Shown: positions 1-10,350 of the stretch, piece by piece
How positions within the stretch are numbered: the first letter of the stretch is position 1
Layout of the letters: every line of letters begins with the position of its first letter
Assembly: GCF_900115635.1 (NCBI RefSeq)
Contig: NZ_FOXE01000001.1
Coordinates: 124,001-188,000 of the forward strand
DNA length: 64,000 bases
DNA from: Oscillibacter sp. PC13
Lineage (GTDB): Bacteria > Bacillota > Clostridia > Oscillospirales > Oscillospiraceae
Direction: 5' to 3'
Position numbers and translations under genes: made by a program
The notes under the pieces: generated by a model
Databases searched by the model: none
Told to the model about the DNA's origin: nothing
Seen by the model: the letters and a program-made list of their open reading frames with translations, nothing else

Positions 1-351
1 CGGATCTAAATTCGGCATCACATTGAGTTGGCTGTCCAAATACTCGGTATAGGAGATGGCGTGGGAAATATAAGCAGTAAAGTCCTTCCCTTCCACAGGG
101 GACCTGTCCCAAATGGACCACTCCCCCTGCCGTTCGGCAATGAGCTCCGCATCTCCGCCGCGTTCCGCAGCCTCCAGATCCACCTGCCCCTGCGGAGTAT
201 CCTCAACTTCAAGCAGCGGGTTTGACAGGGCGGCCTCCTGCAGATAATCCGACAGCTCCATGGCAGACATTTGGAGGCACTGCAGTGATTGCCGCACAGC
301 CTGTGTCAGGCTCAGTTTTTGCTCCTGTGTCAGATTTTGCTGAAGCTGCAT
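1..351 (-). CDS. rpoN: RNA polymerase sigma-54 factor, N-terminal part (runs off the window)
   Basis: The first 117 codons of a minus-strand gene whose 3' part lies beyond the left edge. The start MQLQQNLTQEQKLSLT, then QSLQCLQMSAMELSDYL and SNPLLEVED, is the glutamine/leucine-rich activator-interacting region I typical of sigma-54 (RpoN). Sigma-54 directs core RNA polymerase to -24/-12 promoters and needs enhancer-binding ATPases. The DNA-binding and RpoN-box regions are not in view. The ATG follows a purine-rich GGGGGAT and sits about 23 bases below a plausible sigma-A promoter at 381-409. The family call is firm; whether the gene is intact cannot be seen here. Confidence 0.85.
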   Translation of the reverse strand, partial: MQLQQNLTQEQKLSLTQAVRQSLQCLQMSAMELSDYLQEAALSNPLLEVEDTPQGQVDLEAAERGGDAELIAERQGEWSIWDRSPVEGKDFTAYISHAISYTEYLDSQLNVMPNLDP

Positions 352-380
352 AACCGCACATCCCCCGTTACATTTTTTAT

Positions 381-409
381 ATGATACCATATTTTCAGGT
401 TGCGGGCAA
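381..409 (-). promoter_or_regulatory. Putative sigma-A promoter for rpoN
   Basis: Minus-strand -35 TTGCCC (404-409), 17-base spacer, -10 TATCAT (381-386) preceded by TGG, giving an extended -10. The predicted start lies about 23 bases before the rpoN ATG. Read by eye only. Confidence 0.5.
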
Positions 410-478
410 GGGTGACGCGTATCGTTTGCAGCAGAAGGGCTTTCCTCTGGCCTTCATTCCTGCGGCAAAGGATTTTTC

Positions 479-525
479 CAGGTGCAGCAGAGCCGCGAGA
501 AATTTTCACAGATCTGCTGCACCTG
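479..525 (-). other. 12-bp inverted repeat between the AEC permease gene and rpoN
   Basis: CAGGTGCAGCAG (479-490) and its exact complement (514-525) can pair around a 23-base loop immediately downstream of the permease stop. There is no U-tract, so it is at best a weak terminator or an mRNA-stabilising stem. Confidence 0.4.
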
Positions 526-528
526 TCT

Positions 529-1437
529 TTACAGTACCAGGCACCACAGTGGGATCGCGGCCAAAGACAGCAAGGTGGAGACTGTCACGCAGCGGGCTGC
601 AAATTCAGCGTTACAGTGGTACTTGACCGCCAGAATAGCGGTCGTTCCCCCCGCAGGCATCGCCGCCAGTATTACAGAAAGATTGGTGGCCAATGTATCC
701 AAATGCATCAGGCGGCAGCCAAGCAGCACCAGCAGCGGAATCAAAACCAGTCGGATGGCAGAGTAGTACAGCGTCAGTCCGTCCAAAAAATCCCGCCAGC
801 TTGCATCCGCCATCAGCATGCCAATCAAAAACATGCACATTCCCGTGTTGGAATTTCCCACCATGTAGATGGTATTGCCCAGTACCTCCGGAAGCTGAAA
901 TTGTGTGAGCATCAACAGCATGCCAATTCCAACTGCATCAATGCAGGGGTTCAATAAAATCTTTTTCCACACGGACTGCCTGTCTGCCCTTGTAAAAAAT
1001 GACAGCCCGAGGGACCACATCGCCACCCGCTGCGGAATGAGGTAAATTGCCGCCAGCAATACACCCTGGCTTCCGAAAATGGCCTCTGCTACCGGTGTCC
1101 CCAAGAATCCTCCATTGGAGCAGATTGTGCCATATTGCAGTACTGGGCGCTGGGTGTCACTGCTGCTGCGGAACAGCACCACAGACAACAGCCAGCAAAG
1201 GATCTGAATGGCAACAGATACTGCCAGTACTTCTGCTGTCTGATAGAAAATATCCCTGTTGAATTCAACCTGAAAGGAACTGATGATGCTGCAAGGCAGC
1301 AGCAGGTCAAGAATCAGCTCTGTCAGTCCTCTTTGGAAGGATTCGCCCAGTATTTTTCGACGCTTGAAAAAGGCGCCCAGCAGCATCAGCAGGAAGAGCT
1401 GGCCCTGCAGATTGAACACGCCTGTCATGTCAATCAC
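529..1437 (-). CDS. Auxin efflux carrier (AEC) family permease
   Basis: A 302-residue very hydrophobic protein with about ten membrane segments in two halves joined by a basic loop (FFTRADRQSVWKK). The sequences ICSNGGFLGTPVAEAIFG in the first half and LAAMPAGGTTAILAVKY in the second match the crossover helices of AEC/bile-acid-fold transporters. The family exports or takes up small organic acids such as malate or malonate; the substrate cannot be told from sequence. The GTG start at 1437 has AAGGAGG seven bases upstream; an ATG three codons later has poorer spacing. It lies downstream of trkH, separated by stem-loops, so it is probably its own unit. Confidence 0.8.
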   Translation of the reverse strand: MIDMTGVFNLQGQLFLLMLLGAFFKRRKILGESFQRGLTELILDLLLPCSIISSFQVEFNRDIFYQTAEVLAVSVAIQILCWLLSVVLFRSSSDTQRPVLQYGTICSNGGFLGTPVAEAIFGSQGVLLAAIYLIPQRVAMWSLGLSFFTRADRQSVWKKILLNPCIDAVGIGMLLMLTQFQLPEVLGNTIYMVGNSNTGMCMFLIGMLMADASWRDFLDGLTLYYSAIRLVLIPLLVLLGCRLMHLDTLATNLSVILAAMPAGGTTAILAVKYHCNAEFAARCVTVSTLLSLAAIPLWCLVL

Positions 1438-1533
1438 GTCTCTACCTCCTTACTTCCCGGCGATTTGCACATCATACGTATGATTTTTCCCCGGGGTCAC
1501 TTCAGGTGTCAATTCACTTTCTTCATAAGAGAG

Positions 1534-1554
1534 GCGCAGTCCGATGGACTGCGC
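1534..1554 (-). terminator. Stem-loop after trkH
   Basis: GCGCAGTCC/GGACTGCGC with a 3-base loop, followed on the minus strand by a pyrimidine-rich CTCTCTTAT. A second small stem (CTTAACC/GGTTAAG) lies between it and the trkH stop. It has only a weak U-tract. Confidence 0.45.
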
Positions 1555-1569
1555 TTCTTAACCGGCTGG

Positions 1570-3042
1570 TTAAGAAAGAGTTTGTATCTGTTTTTTTTGT
1601 CCCAATTTGCGCTTCCAAATAGAAGGAGCAAACAGCAATAGCATGGGGAACAATTCCAAGCGCCCCGCCAGCATGTCAAATGCCAGAAGCAGCTTTGCCG
1701 GATTGGAAAAGCTGGAAAAATTCCCCATCGGGCCCACGATTTCCAAACCAGGCCCAATGTTGTTCACACAGGAAGCCACGGCAGTAAAGGTTGTGATCAG
1801 ATCCATCCCCTCCAGTGACAGCAGCAGGCAGGATCCCGCAAATACCAGCAGATACACCGTCAAAAACAGATGAACGCTGCGAATCTGTGGATCCCGCAGA
1901 GGCTTGCCCTCCATACGGACCGTGGCCACTGCGTTGGGATGCAGCATCTGTCTCATATCGCATAAGGAGGTCTTCGCCAAAATCACAATTCTGGCAATTT
2001 TAATGCCGCCGCCGGTGGAACCCGCGCAGGCCCCGATGAACATCAGCAGCACCAGAATCGTTTTGGAAAATGCGGGCCAGGTATTGAAGTCCACGGTTGC
2101 ATAGCCGGTGGTGGTTATAATGGAGGACACCTGGAAAAACGCGTGCCGCAAGCTGGTACCGAAAGCGTTGTAAATCTGATCAATATTACAGGCAATGGCC
2201 ACCACGGATGCTGCCACCACCAGCAGATAGGTCCGCAGCTCCTCCGAGCGGAACACATCCCGAAAGCGACGAATCAGCAGAAAATAGTACAGATTAAAAT
2301 TGATGCCAAACAGCAGCATAAACACGCCGATCACGATGTCAAAATATGCGTTGTCATATGCCCCGATACTCAGGTTCCGGCAGCTGAAGCCGCCGGTGCC
2401 CGCGCTGCCAAAGGAGTGGATACAGGCGTCAAACAGAGACATGCCGCCCGCCAGCAGCAGCACAATCTCCACAACTGTCATTACAAAATAGATGCCATAG
2501 AGGATTTTTGCGCTGTCGCTCATGCGGCTGACCAGCTTTCCTACCGTTGGACCCGGTACCTCTGCCCGCAGCAAATGCATACCATGGCCATCTGTCATGG
2601 GAAGGACTGCCATCACAAACACCAGCACGCCCATGCCTCCCACCCAATGGGTAAGACTGCGCCAGAACAGGATTCCCTTGCTCAGGCTCTCCACCTCTGT
2701 CAGAATACTGGCGCCAGTTGTGGTAAATCCAGACACTGTCTCAAAAAAAGCATCCACAAAACCGGGAATATCTCCGGAGATGGTAAATGGCAGCGCGCCA
2801 AACAAGGACATGACAATCCAAGCCAGCGCCACCACCGCCAAGCCATCCCGGGCATACAACGCTGTCCGCCGGGGTTTTTGGGCCCCCAGCATCAATCCGC
2901 AGAGCACCAAAAGCAGCGCAGGAATAAGAAATGGCTCCACAGATTCTCCATATAAAACTGCCACCAGCATCGGCAGCAGCAAAAGTGATGCTTCTGTCAG
3001 CAAAATTTTCCCGATGACGAAGCCAATCATACGATGATTCAA
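1570..3042 (-). CDS. trkH: TrkH/KtrB-type potassium channel subunit
   Basis: A 490-residue membrane protein with the four-fold pseudo-repeat of the SKT superfamily. The four P-loops can be read as SGFTTTGAS, FGSAGTGGFSC, ITTTGYATVDF and GACAGSTGGGIK, each with the selectivity-filter glycine. It forms the K+-conducting pore and needs the cytosolic TrkA ring for nucleotide gating. The most likely start is TTG at 3042, nine bases after AAAGGTGG; an ATG four codons later is badly spaced for that site. It lies 20 bases downstream of trkA, which fits one transcript. It resembles TrkH (about 480 residues) more than the shorter KtrB. Confidence 0.9.
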   Translation of the reverse strand: MNHRMIGFVIGKILLTEASLLLLPMLVAVLYGESVEPFLIPALLLVLCGLMLGAQKPRRTALYARDGLAVVALAWIVMSLFGALPFTISGDIPGFVDAFFETVSGFTTTGASILTEVESLSKGILFWRSLTHWVGGMGVLVFVMAVLPMTDGHGMHLLRAEVPGPTVGKLVSRMSDSAKILYGIYFVMTVVEIVLLLAGGMSLFDACIHSFGSAGTGGFSCRNLSIGAYDNAYFDIVIGVFMLLFGINFNLYYFLLIRRFRDVFRSEELRTYLLVVAASVVAIACNIDQIYNAFGTSLRHAFFQVSSIITTTGYATVDFNTWPAFSKTILVLLMFIGACAGSTGGGIKIARIVILAKTSLCDMRQMLHPNAVATVRMEGKPLRDPQIRSVHLFLTVYLLVFAGSCLLLSLEGMDLITTFTAVASCVNNIGPGLEIVGPMGNFSSFSNPAKLLLAFDMLAGRLELFPMLLLFAPSIWKRKLGQKKQIQTLS

Positions 3043-3062
3043 GGGATCAATCCACCTTTATT

Positions 3063-4424
3063 TCACTGCAGAATATCGCGGATATCATGCAGGGTCGTTC
3101 TTGTGGTGACGACGATAACGTCATCATTCAAATTCAAAACATCCTCACCGGATGGGATAATAATCTGTCCATTCTGCCGCACAATCCCCGCCAGCAGAAC
3201 GCCGCTCTTCAGCTGCAAATCCCGCAGCGGTACGCCAATAAACGGCAGATCCTCTGTGATGCTGAATTCCAGCGCCTCTACCTTCTCGTCCACGATCCGG
3301 TGCAACGTTTTCACCTTGGTACCGGATGCATTCTGCATGGCCCGGACATACTGTAAAATCAACTCTGCAGTCACGGATCCTGCGGAAACCACGCTGTCGA
3401 TCAGGCTCTCGGCGGACACCAAGTCTACCAGTGCTTTGCGGTTGATTTTCGCCACCACCTTACAGCCGTTTGTCTGCTTGGCGGCACTGATAGACATCAG
3501 GATATTCGCCTCGTCCATGCCGGTGATGGCTACAAAGGCGTCTGTTTGATCAAGGCCCTCTTCCTGAAGCAGTTCGCTGTCTGTGCCATCCCCGTGAATC
3601 ACCAGTGCCTTTGGCAGCATTTCTCCTATTCGAATGCAGCGCTGCTCATCCTGATCGATAATTTTGACAGACATTCCCATCTCCAGCAGTTCTGAGGCCA
3701 GATAATAACAAATCTTACTGGCACCCACAATCATGACGGAGGTTGCCTTGCTGCGAAATACGCCCAAATGGCGAAAAAATTGCTCCAGCTGGTTTGGAGA
3801 GGAAGTTAAGTATATTTTATCACCAGCCTGCAAGACAAAGTCTCCTGATGGAATCATGGTCTCTCCCTTTCGGGTAACGGCACAGATTAAAACCCGGACC
3901 CGCAGATTTTGGTAAAGGGCGGACAGCTGAATGCCGTTCAGTGAGGTATCTTCCGGCAGACGGTACTCCACCAGCTCCAGCCGCCCCTTGGAAAAGGACT
4001 CCAGTTTCATCGCATTTGGAAACCGGAGCACCCGGGCAATTTCCCTGGCGGTAACTTTTTCCGGGTTAATCGCCATGGACAAGCCCAAATCACTTCGCAT
4101 AAACCGGAGCTGCTTTTCATACTCCGGATTCCGAATTCTGGCAATGGTGTGATGCACGCCCATTTTTTTGGCAACCATGCAGGCCAGGATGTTAATCTCA
4201 TCGCTGGAGGTTGTGGCAATCAGGAGGTTCGCATGAGCTACATCCGCCTCCTTTTGCACTTCATAGCTGGCACCGTTTCCGCATACGCCCATCACATCAT
4301 AAATATTAATAATATTTTCCACAAGCTGTGGATTTTGGTCGATTACCGTGACCTTATTGTCTACAGACAGGTGCTGTGTCAATGCCACACCCACCTTGCC
4401 GGCGCCCACGATCACAACTTTCAT
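3063..4424 (-). CDS. trkA: Trk system potassium uptake protein TrkA (duplicated RCK regulator)
   Basis: A 453-residue cytosolic regulator with two RCK units in tandem. Each has an N-terminal Rossmann NAD(H)/ATP fold (MKVVIVGAGKVG at residue 1; SVMIVGASKICYYLA near 230) followed by a TrkA-C domain (hydrophobic strands around GDKIYLTSS and NLNDDVIVVTT). It gates TrkH in response to bound nucleotide. I chose the ATG at 4424 because it follows GAGGGCAGCAGT and begins exactly at the Rossmann strand; an 18-residue upstream extension has no homology-like character. First gene of a trkA-trkH pair, divergent from the fatty-acid operon across an AT-rich 257-base spacer. Confidence 0.92.
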   Translation of the reverse strand: MKVVIVGAGKVGVALTQHLSVDNKVTVIDQNPQLVENIINIYDVMGVCGNGASYEVQKEADVAHANLLIATTSSDEINILACMVAKKMGVHHTIARIRNPEYEKQLRFMRSDLGLSMAINPEKVTAREIARVLRFPNAMKLESFSKGRLELVEYRLPEDTSLNGIQLSALYQNLRVRVLICAVTRKGETMIPSGDFVLQAGDKIYLTSSPNQLEQFFRHLGVFRSKATSVMIVGASKICYYLASELLEMGMSVKIIDQDEQRCIRIGEMLPKALVIHGDGTDSELLQEEGLDQTDAFVAITGMDEANILMSISAAKQTNGCKVVAKINRKALVDLVSAESLIDSVVSAGSVTAELILQYVRAMQNASGTKVKTLHRIVDEKVEALEFSITEDLPFIGVPLRDLQLKSGVLLAGIVRQNGQIIIPSGEDVLNLNDDVIVVTTRTTLHDIRDILQ

Positions 4425-4578
4425 ACTGCTGCCCTCATTCTGCTTTGATATTCTTTGCAAGTTTTGCGATGGTACCATGTTGCATTATATCGGATGTTCT
4501 CTGAAAAGGGAATACCCTTCTTTGTTAAGGTTGTCGAAAAACGAAAAAAACTTTTTACATTCCCTTCCCAAATTTTAC

Positions 4579-4607
4579 TTGACAAATTCCCTGTCCGTGC
4601 ATACAAT
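4579..4607 (+). promoter_or_regulatory. Near-consensus sigma-A promoter of the fatty-acid operon
   Basis: Perfect -35 TTGACA (4579-4584), 17-base spacer, -10 TACAAT (4602-4607). Transcription would start around 4614, giving a leader of about 68 bases before acpP. This is one of the strongest-looking promoters in the window, as expected for an abundant acyl carrier protein. Confidence 0.8.
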
Positions 4608-4613
4608 CAACTT

Positions 4614-4651
4614 AAATTATTTTAGTTAAATAATTTTAATTAAAATAATTT
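4614..4651. promoter_or_regulatory. AT-rich palindromic operator, probable FabT (MarR) site
   Basis: Starting at the predicted +1, 11-base arms AAATTATTTTA (4614-4624) and TAAAATAATTT (4641-4651) are exact inverted copies. Nested inside is a perfect 14-bp palindrome ATTTTAATTAAAAT (4633-4646). MarR-family proteins bind AT-rich dyads like this, and a MarR/FabT gene closes the operon at 14976. Binding here would block transcription by occluding the start site. The assignment to FabT is inferred from location. Confidence 0.55.
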
Positions 4652-4681
4652 CATTACTTTCACACACAAGGAGTACTTTAT

Positions 4682-4912
4682 ATGGAATTTGAGAAAATGC
4701 GTGACATCATTGTGGAGACCTTGGGCTGCGAACCAGAGCAGGTGACTATGGAAGCCACCCTGACCGATGACCTGGGTGCAGATTCCCTGGCGTCCGTGGA
4801 GTTGGTCATGGCTCTGGAGGAGGCCTGCGGCGTTCACATTGATGACGCCGACGTGGCAAATCTCAAGACCGTTGGCGACATCTCCGCTTACCTGAACTCT
4901 CACAAGGCCTGA
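4682..4912 (+). CDS. acpP: Acyl carrier protein
   Basis: A 76-residue acidic protein with the phosphopantetheine site GADSLASVEL; Ser35 is the attachment residue. It carries growing acyl chains between the Fab enzymes encoded downstream. Length and the TLTDDLGADSL and VGDISAYL motifs are those of a type II FAS ACP. The ATG follows AAGGAGTACTTTAT. It is the promoter-proximal gene and is followed by a 12-bp perfect hairpin (4921-4947) that may reduce read-through, so acpP could be expressed well above the rest of the operon. Confidence 0.95.
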   Translation: MEFEKMRDIIVETLGCEPEQVTMEATLTDDLGADSLASVELVMALEEACGVHIDDADVANLKTVGDISAYLNSHKA

Positions 4913-4920
4913 TGAACATG

Positions 4921-4960
4921 CCGCCGGAGGGCTGTGCCCTCCGGCGGATGTGGTTCTTTT
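4921..4960 (+). terminator. Attenuator-like hairpin between acpP and accB
   Basis: A perfect 12-bp stem CCGCCGGAGGGC/GCCCTCCGGCGG with a 3-base loop (4921-4947), then TTCTTTTT at 4953-4960. The T-run starts about five bases after the stem, so termination is probably partial; the downstream genes have no other obvious strong promoter. Confidence 0.6.
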
Positions 4961-4976
4961 TGAGAAAGGAATTTTC

Positions 4977-5387
4977 ATGACAAATCAAGAGATTTTTAGC
5001 CTGATGGACCGTTTTGAGCGCAGTTCTCTGCAGTCCATGAAGCTGTCCACACAGGAATATACCATAGAACTCTCCCGCGGAGTTTTCGGTGCCGCCATAC
5101 CTGACGCCCCCACCCCGGCAGCCGCGGAGGTATCTCATGAAAGCACCAGCCCCTGTATCACCGCGCCGCTGGTGGGCACCTACTATGCTGCCTCCGCTCC
5201 GGATCAATCCCCCTTTGTCGCCGTCGGCGACCGCGTTGCCAAGGGGCAGACCGTCTGCCTCATCGAAGCCATGAAAATGATGAGCGAGGTCCCCGCCCCC
5301 TGTGACTGCGTCATCGAAGAAATTCTGAAAGCGAACGGAGACCTGGTGTCCTTTGGGGAGCCTCTGTTCCGCTACCGCACGGTGTAA
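4977..5387 (+). CDS. accB: Biotin carboxyl carrier protein of acetyl-CoA carboxylase
   Basis: A 136-residue BCCP. The C-terminal biotinyl domain (about residues 60-136) has the biotinylation motif EAMKM with Lys100, within VCLIEAMKMMSEVPAP. An Ala/Pro-rich linker (about 40-57) joins it to a short N-terminal part. It carries carboxybiotin from AccC to the AccAD transferase. The ATG at 4977 follows GAAAGGAATTTTC; an upstream in-frame GTG would add nine residues and start inside the hairpin trailer. The accC gene follows after three bases. Confidence 0.93.
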   Translation: MTNQEIFSLMDRFERSSLQSMKLSTQEYTIELSRGVFGAAIPDAPTPAAAEVSHESTSPCITAPLVGTYYAASAPDQSPFVAVGDRVAKGQTVCLIEAMKMMSEVPAPCDCVIEEILKANGDLVSFGEPLFRYRTV

Positions 5388-5390
5388 GTC

Positions 5391-6778
<1,388 letters not shown>

Positions 6779-6782
<4 letters not shown>

Positions 6783-7633
6783 ACAACATCTTTGCCAAGC
6801 GCAGGGCCCGGCTTCTGGCTATGAAGGCCATCCGGGACAATCACGCCGCCGGTGAAACCGCCGTCACCTGCCCTAAGTGCGGGCAGATGAGTGATCGGAA
6901 GCTGGTGGCCCAGGAGCTCTCCGTATGTCCCAAGTGCGGATACCACTTTCCCATCGGCGCTTATTACCGTCTCAGCACCGTCCTGGATCCCGGTACCTTC
7001 CGGGAGCTGAACGAAAAATACCCTGCCGGGGATCCCCTGTCTTTTCCTGGCTACTGGGCAAAGCAGGAGCAAGCCCAGCGAAAAACCGGACTGAACGAGG
7101 CCGTGGTCACCGCCACTGGCGCCATCGGCGGGCACAAATGCGTGGTGGGCGTACTGGACAGCCGCTTTTTCATGGGCTCCATGAGCGCCGCCGTGGGGGA
7201 AAAAATTACGCTGGCCATCGAGTACGCCGGAAAGAACCACCTGCCCCTCATTCTCTTTGCCGCCAGCGGCGGGGCCCGGATGCAGGAGGGAATTCTCTCC
7301 CTGATGCAGATGGCCAAGACCAGCGGCGCTCTGGCCCGCTTTGCCGAAAAGAGGCTGCTGTATGTCTCCGTTTTGACGGACCCCACCACCGGCGGCGTTA
7401 CCGCCAGCTTCGCTTCCCTTGGGGATATCATTCTGGCGGAACCGGGAGCCCTCATCGGCTTTGCCGGCCCCCGTGTGATTCAGCAGACCATCGGCCAAAC
7501 GCTGCCGGAGGGGTTCCAGCGGGCGGAATATCTGGAGGAGCATGGCTTTGTGGATGCCGTGGTGCCCCGCATCCGGATGCGGGAGACGCTGATCCAGCTG
7601 CTGCGCCTTCATGAGAAAGGAGGCCATACATGA
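6779..7633 (+). CDS. accD: Acetyl-CoA carboxylase carboxyltransferase subunit beta
   Basis: A 284-residue beta subunit. An N-terminal zinc ribbon has Cys31, Cys34, Cys50 and Cys53 (CPKCGQ...CPKCGY), followed by a crotonase-fold carboxyltransferase domain with [23 protein letters not shown] and [16 protein letters not shown]. With AccA it moves the carboxyl group from carboxybiotin to acetyl-CoA to make malonyl-CoA. ATGA overlaps join it to accC upstream and accA downstream, consistent with the 1:1 stoichiometry of the AccAD complex. Confidence 0.95.
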
Positions 7634-8451
7634 GTAACTCCTTATCCGCCGCCCAGCGGGTGGCCATTGCCCGAAATCCGCAGCGCCCCAACATCTCAGA
7701 CTATATTGACGCGCTGTTTACCGACTTTTTTGAATGCAGGGGCGACCGCCTCTGCGGTGAGGATGCCGGCATTCTGGGCGGCGTGGCCCTGTTTCATGGC
7801 CGGCCCGTCACTGTCATCGGCACCCGGAAGGGCAAGACACTGGAGGAAAACCTCAAGTGCAGCTTCGGCATGCCGAACCCTGAGGGCTACCGGAAGGCCC
7901 GGCGGCTGATGCGGCAGGCAGAAAAGTTCCGCCGCCCCGTCCTCACCTTTGTGGATACCTCCGGAGCCTATCCCGGCCTGGAGGCGGAAGCCCACGGGCA
8001 GGGAGAGGCCATTGCCCGGAATCTCTATGAAATGAGCCGTCTCACCGTGCCTGTCATCTCCGTCATCACCGGAGAGGGCAACAGCGGCGGCGCATTGGCG
8101 CTGGCGGTTGCCAACCGGGTGCTGATGCTGGAAAACGCGGTATACGCCATCCTCTCCCCGGAGGGATTTTCCACCATTTTGTGGAAGGATGCCTCCCGGC
8201 ACGACGAGGCCTGCGAGATGATGAAAATGACTGCGCCTGACCTGTTGGCACTGGGCGTCATCGACGACGTCATTCCAGAGCCCGACGGCGGTGCCCACCT
8301 GGCCCCCGCCATTGCCTTCCGCCAGCTGGACCGTGCCCTCAGGCACCACCTGGCGGAGCTGGACCGGGAGCGTGGGGCTGCCCTGGCGGCGGCGCGCTAT
8401 CAGAAATTCAGACGAATGGGAGCGGCCGCTCCCCAGAAGGAGACGCAATGA
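7630..8451 (+). CDS. accA: Acetyl-CoA carboxylase carboxyltransferase subunit alpha
   Basis: A 273-residue alpha subunit, shorter than the 310-320 residues of E. coli AccA because part of the N-terminal helical region is missing; short forms are common in Firmicutes. Visible motifs are [26 protein letters not shown]-like [36 protein letters not shown] and the oxyanion-hole region [12 protein letters not shown]. It partners AccD. Overlaps of four bases with both accD and fabH show tight coupling. Confidence 0.95.
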   Translation: MSNSLSAAQRVAIARNPQRPNISDYIDALFTDFFECRGDRLCGEDAGILGGVALFHGRPVTVIGTRKGKTLEENLKCSFGMPNPEGYRKARRLMRQAEKFRRPVLTFVDTSGAYPGLEAEAHGQGEAIARNLYEMSRLTVPVISVITGEGNSGGALALAVANRVLMLENAVYAILSPEGFSTILWKDASRHDEACEMMKMTAPDLLALGVIDDVIPEPDGGAHLAPAIAFRQLDRALRHHLAELDRERGAALAAARYQKFRRMGAAAPQKETQ

Positions 8452-9398
8452 ACGGAATCAAAATCAAGGGAGCCGGCCGCTGTGCCCCCTCGAAAATTGT
8501 CACCAATGCGGACATGACCCAAATTGTGGACACCAGCGAGGAGTGGATTCTCTCCCGCACCGGCATCCGGCACCGGCATCACCTGGCCGAGGGAGAAACC
8601 ATCACAGGCATGGCCGTGGAGGCCGCCCGCCGTGCTCTGGAGAGCGCCGGGGTTGCGCCGGAGGAAATCGGCGCGTGCATTGTCGCGACTTTGACGCCGG
8701 ATACGCTGGTACCCTCCGCCGCCTGCGTACTGCAGCGGCAGCTGGGACTTCCCCACGACATTCCCTGCTTTGACCTGAACGCCGCCTGTACGGGCTTTCT
8801 CTTCGCCCTCCACACCATGGAGTGCCTGCTGAACGCCTCGCCCCGCAAGTACGGCCTGGTCATCGGCGCGGAGAATTTGAGCCGCATCACCAACTGGGCC
8901 GACCGGGGCACCTGCATTCTCTTCGGAGACGGCGCCGCCGGCGTGGTGGTGGAGTGTCGGGAGGGCTGGCCCTCCATCTCTGCTGAGCTCGGATGCCACG
9001 GTACCGACGAGATGCTGCGGGTGCCGGGGGTGGAAACCGGCGTCCCCAGCCTGATTTACATGGAGGGCACGAAAGTTTTCAAATTCGCCGTGCAGGCGGT
9101 GCCCTATTGTATTGACAAGGTGCTGGAGAAAACCGGAAAAACCGTGGACGACGTGGACTTCTTCGTCTTCCATCAGGCCAATGCCCGCATCATCGACCTG
9201 GCCGTGCGGAAATACCGGATTCCTCAGGAAAAATATTATAAAAACATCAGCGAATACGGAAACACCTCTGCCGCCAGCATCCCACTGGTCATCAGCGAGC
9301 TCTACGAGCAGGGCAGGGTCCGCAGCGGCAGCCGTGTGTTGGTGGTCGGTTTTGGCGGCGGCCTCACCTGGGGCGGCGCTCTGGTGGAGTTCGCGTGA
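8448..9398 (+). CDS. fabH: 3-oxoacyl-ACP synthase III
   Basis: A 316-residue thiolase-fold condensing enzyme that starts each fatty acid by joining acetyl-CoA (or a branched acyl-CoA) to malonyl-ACP. The Cys-His-Asn triad is visible: Cys114 in [11 protein letters not shown], His242 in [10 protein letters not shown] and Asn272 in [10 protein letters not shown]. Length is normal. It sits between the carboxylase genes that make malonyl-CoA and the elongation genes. The ATG overlaps the accA stop. Confidence 0.95.
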   Translation: MNGIKIKGAGRCAPSKIVTNADMTQIVDTSEEWILSRTGIRHRHHLAEGETITGMAVEAARRALESAGVAPEEIGACIVATLTPDTLVPSAACVLQRQLGLPHDIPCFDLNAACTGFLFALHTMECLLNASPRKYGLVIGAENLSRITNWADRGTCILFGDGAAGVVVECREGWPSISAELGCHGTDEMLRVPGVETGVPSLIYMEGTKVFKFAVQAVPYCIDKVLEKTGKTVDDVDFFVFHQANARIIDLAVRKYRIPQEKYYKNISEYGNTSAASIPLVISELYEQGRVRSGSRVLVVGFGGGLTWGGALVEFA

Positions 9399-9411
9399 TA
9401 AGGAGGCTTCC

Positions 9412-10350
9412 ATGAAAAAACTGAACGAAATTCTGGGAACCGAGTTTCCCTTTATTCAGGGCGGCATGGCCAACATCGCCACCGGAGAGTTCGCCGCCGC
9501 CTGCTCCAATGCCGGCGCTCTCGGCATGATTGCCACCGGCGGCTGGGACGGCGACCGGCTCCGGCAGGAAATCCGCCGGGCCAAGGAGCTGACGGATAAG
9601 CCCTTCGGGGTGAATCTGATGCTGATGAGCCCCTATGCCGACGACATTGCCCGCATCATTTTGGAGGAGGGTGTGCAGGTGGTCACCACCGGCGCCGGCA
9701 ACCCCGGCAAGTACATCTCCGCCTGGAAGGATGCCGGCATCAAGGTGCTGCCGGTGGTGGCGGCCTCCGTTCTGGCCAAGCGCCTGGTCTCTCTGGGTGT
9801 GGACGCCGTCATTGCCGAGGGGACGGAGTCCGGCGGCCATGTGGGAGAGATGACCACCATGGCCCTGGTTCCCCAGGTCATCGACGCGGTGGATGTGCCC
9901 GTGGTGGCCGCCGGCGGCATTGCCGACGGGCGGCAGGCCGCCGCCGCCTTCGCTCTGGGCGCCTGCGGCATTCAGGTGGGCACCTGCCTGCTGGCAAGCC
10001 GGGAATGCCCCATTCACGACAACTACAAGCAGGCCGTTTTGAAGGCGAAGGATACAGACACCGTGGTCACCGGCCGCTCTGTGGGCGGCCCGGTCCGGGT
10101 GCTGAAGAACAAGATGGCCCGGGAGTATCTGGCCCTGGAAAAGCGCGGCGCCACCTTGGAGGAGCTGGAGCATGTGACCCTGGGCGGCCTGCGCCGGGCC
10201 GTACTGGAGGGCGACACGGAGCACGGCAGTGTCATGAGCGGCCAGGTGGCCGGTATGCTCCATGAAATCAAACCCGTGCGGCAGATTTTCGAGGAGCTGT
10301 ACAGCGGCGGCAAAGCCGTACTGGAGGCAACCGGCAGAGAATGGCTGTAA
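9412..10350 (+). CDS. fabK: Enoyl-ACP reductase II (FMN-dependent)
   Basis: A 312-residue TIM-barrel flavoprotein of the FabK/nitronate monooxygenase superfamily. Recognisable parts are FPFIQGGMANIATGEFAAA at the N-terminus, VVTTGAGNPGKYISAWK, the phosphate-binding IAEGTESGGHVGE and PVVAAGGIADGRQAAAAFALGA. It reduces the enoyl-ACP double bond with NAD(P)H in the last step of each elongation cycle. No fabI or fabL is present in the window, so this is the likely sole enoyl reductase. A long frame would extend upstream into fabH, but the ATG at 9412 follows AAGGAGGCTTCC and starts at the family N-terminus. Confidence 0.93.
   Translation: MKKLNEILGTEFPFIQGGMANIATGEFAAACSNAGALGMIATGGWDGDRLRQEIRRAKELTDKPFGVNLMLMSPYADDIARIILEEGVQVVTTGAGNPGKYISAWKDAGIKVLPVVAASVLAKRLVSLGVDAVIAEGTESGGHVGEMTTMALVPQVIDAVDVPVVAAGGIADGRQAAAAFALGACGIQVGTCLLASRECPIHDNYKQAVLKAKDTDTVVTGRSVGGPVRVLKNKMAREYLALEKRGATLEELEHVTLGGLRRAVLEGDTEHGSVMSGQVAGMLHEIKPVRQIFEELYSGGKAVLEATGREWL

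Noticed and set aside
4484-4512. Promoter of trkA from the minus-strand TATAAT at 4484-4489
   Set aside because: The -10 is perfect but the hexamer 17 bases upstream (TTCCCT) is far from a -35; too weak to list as a feature.
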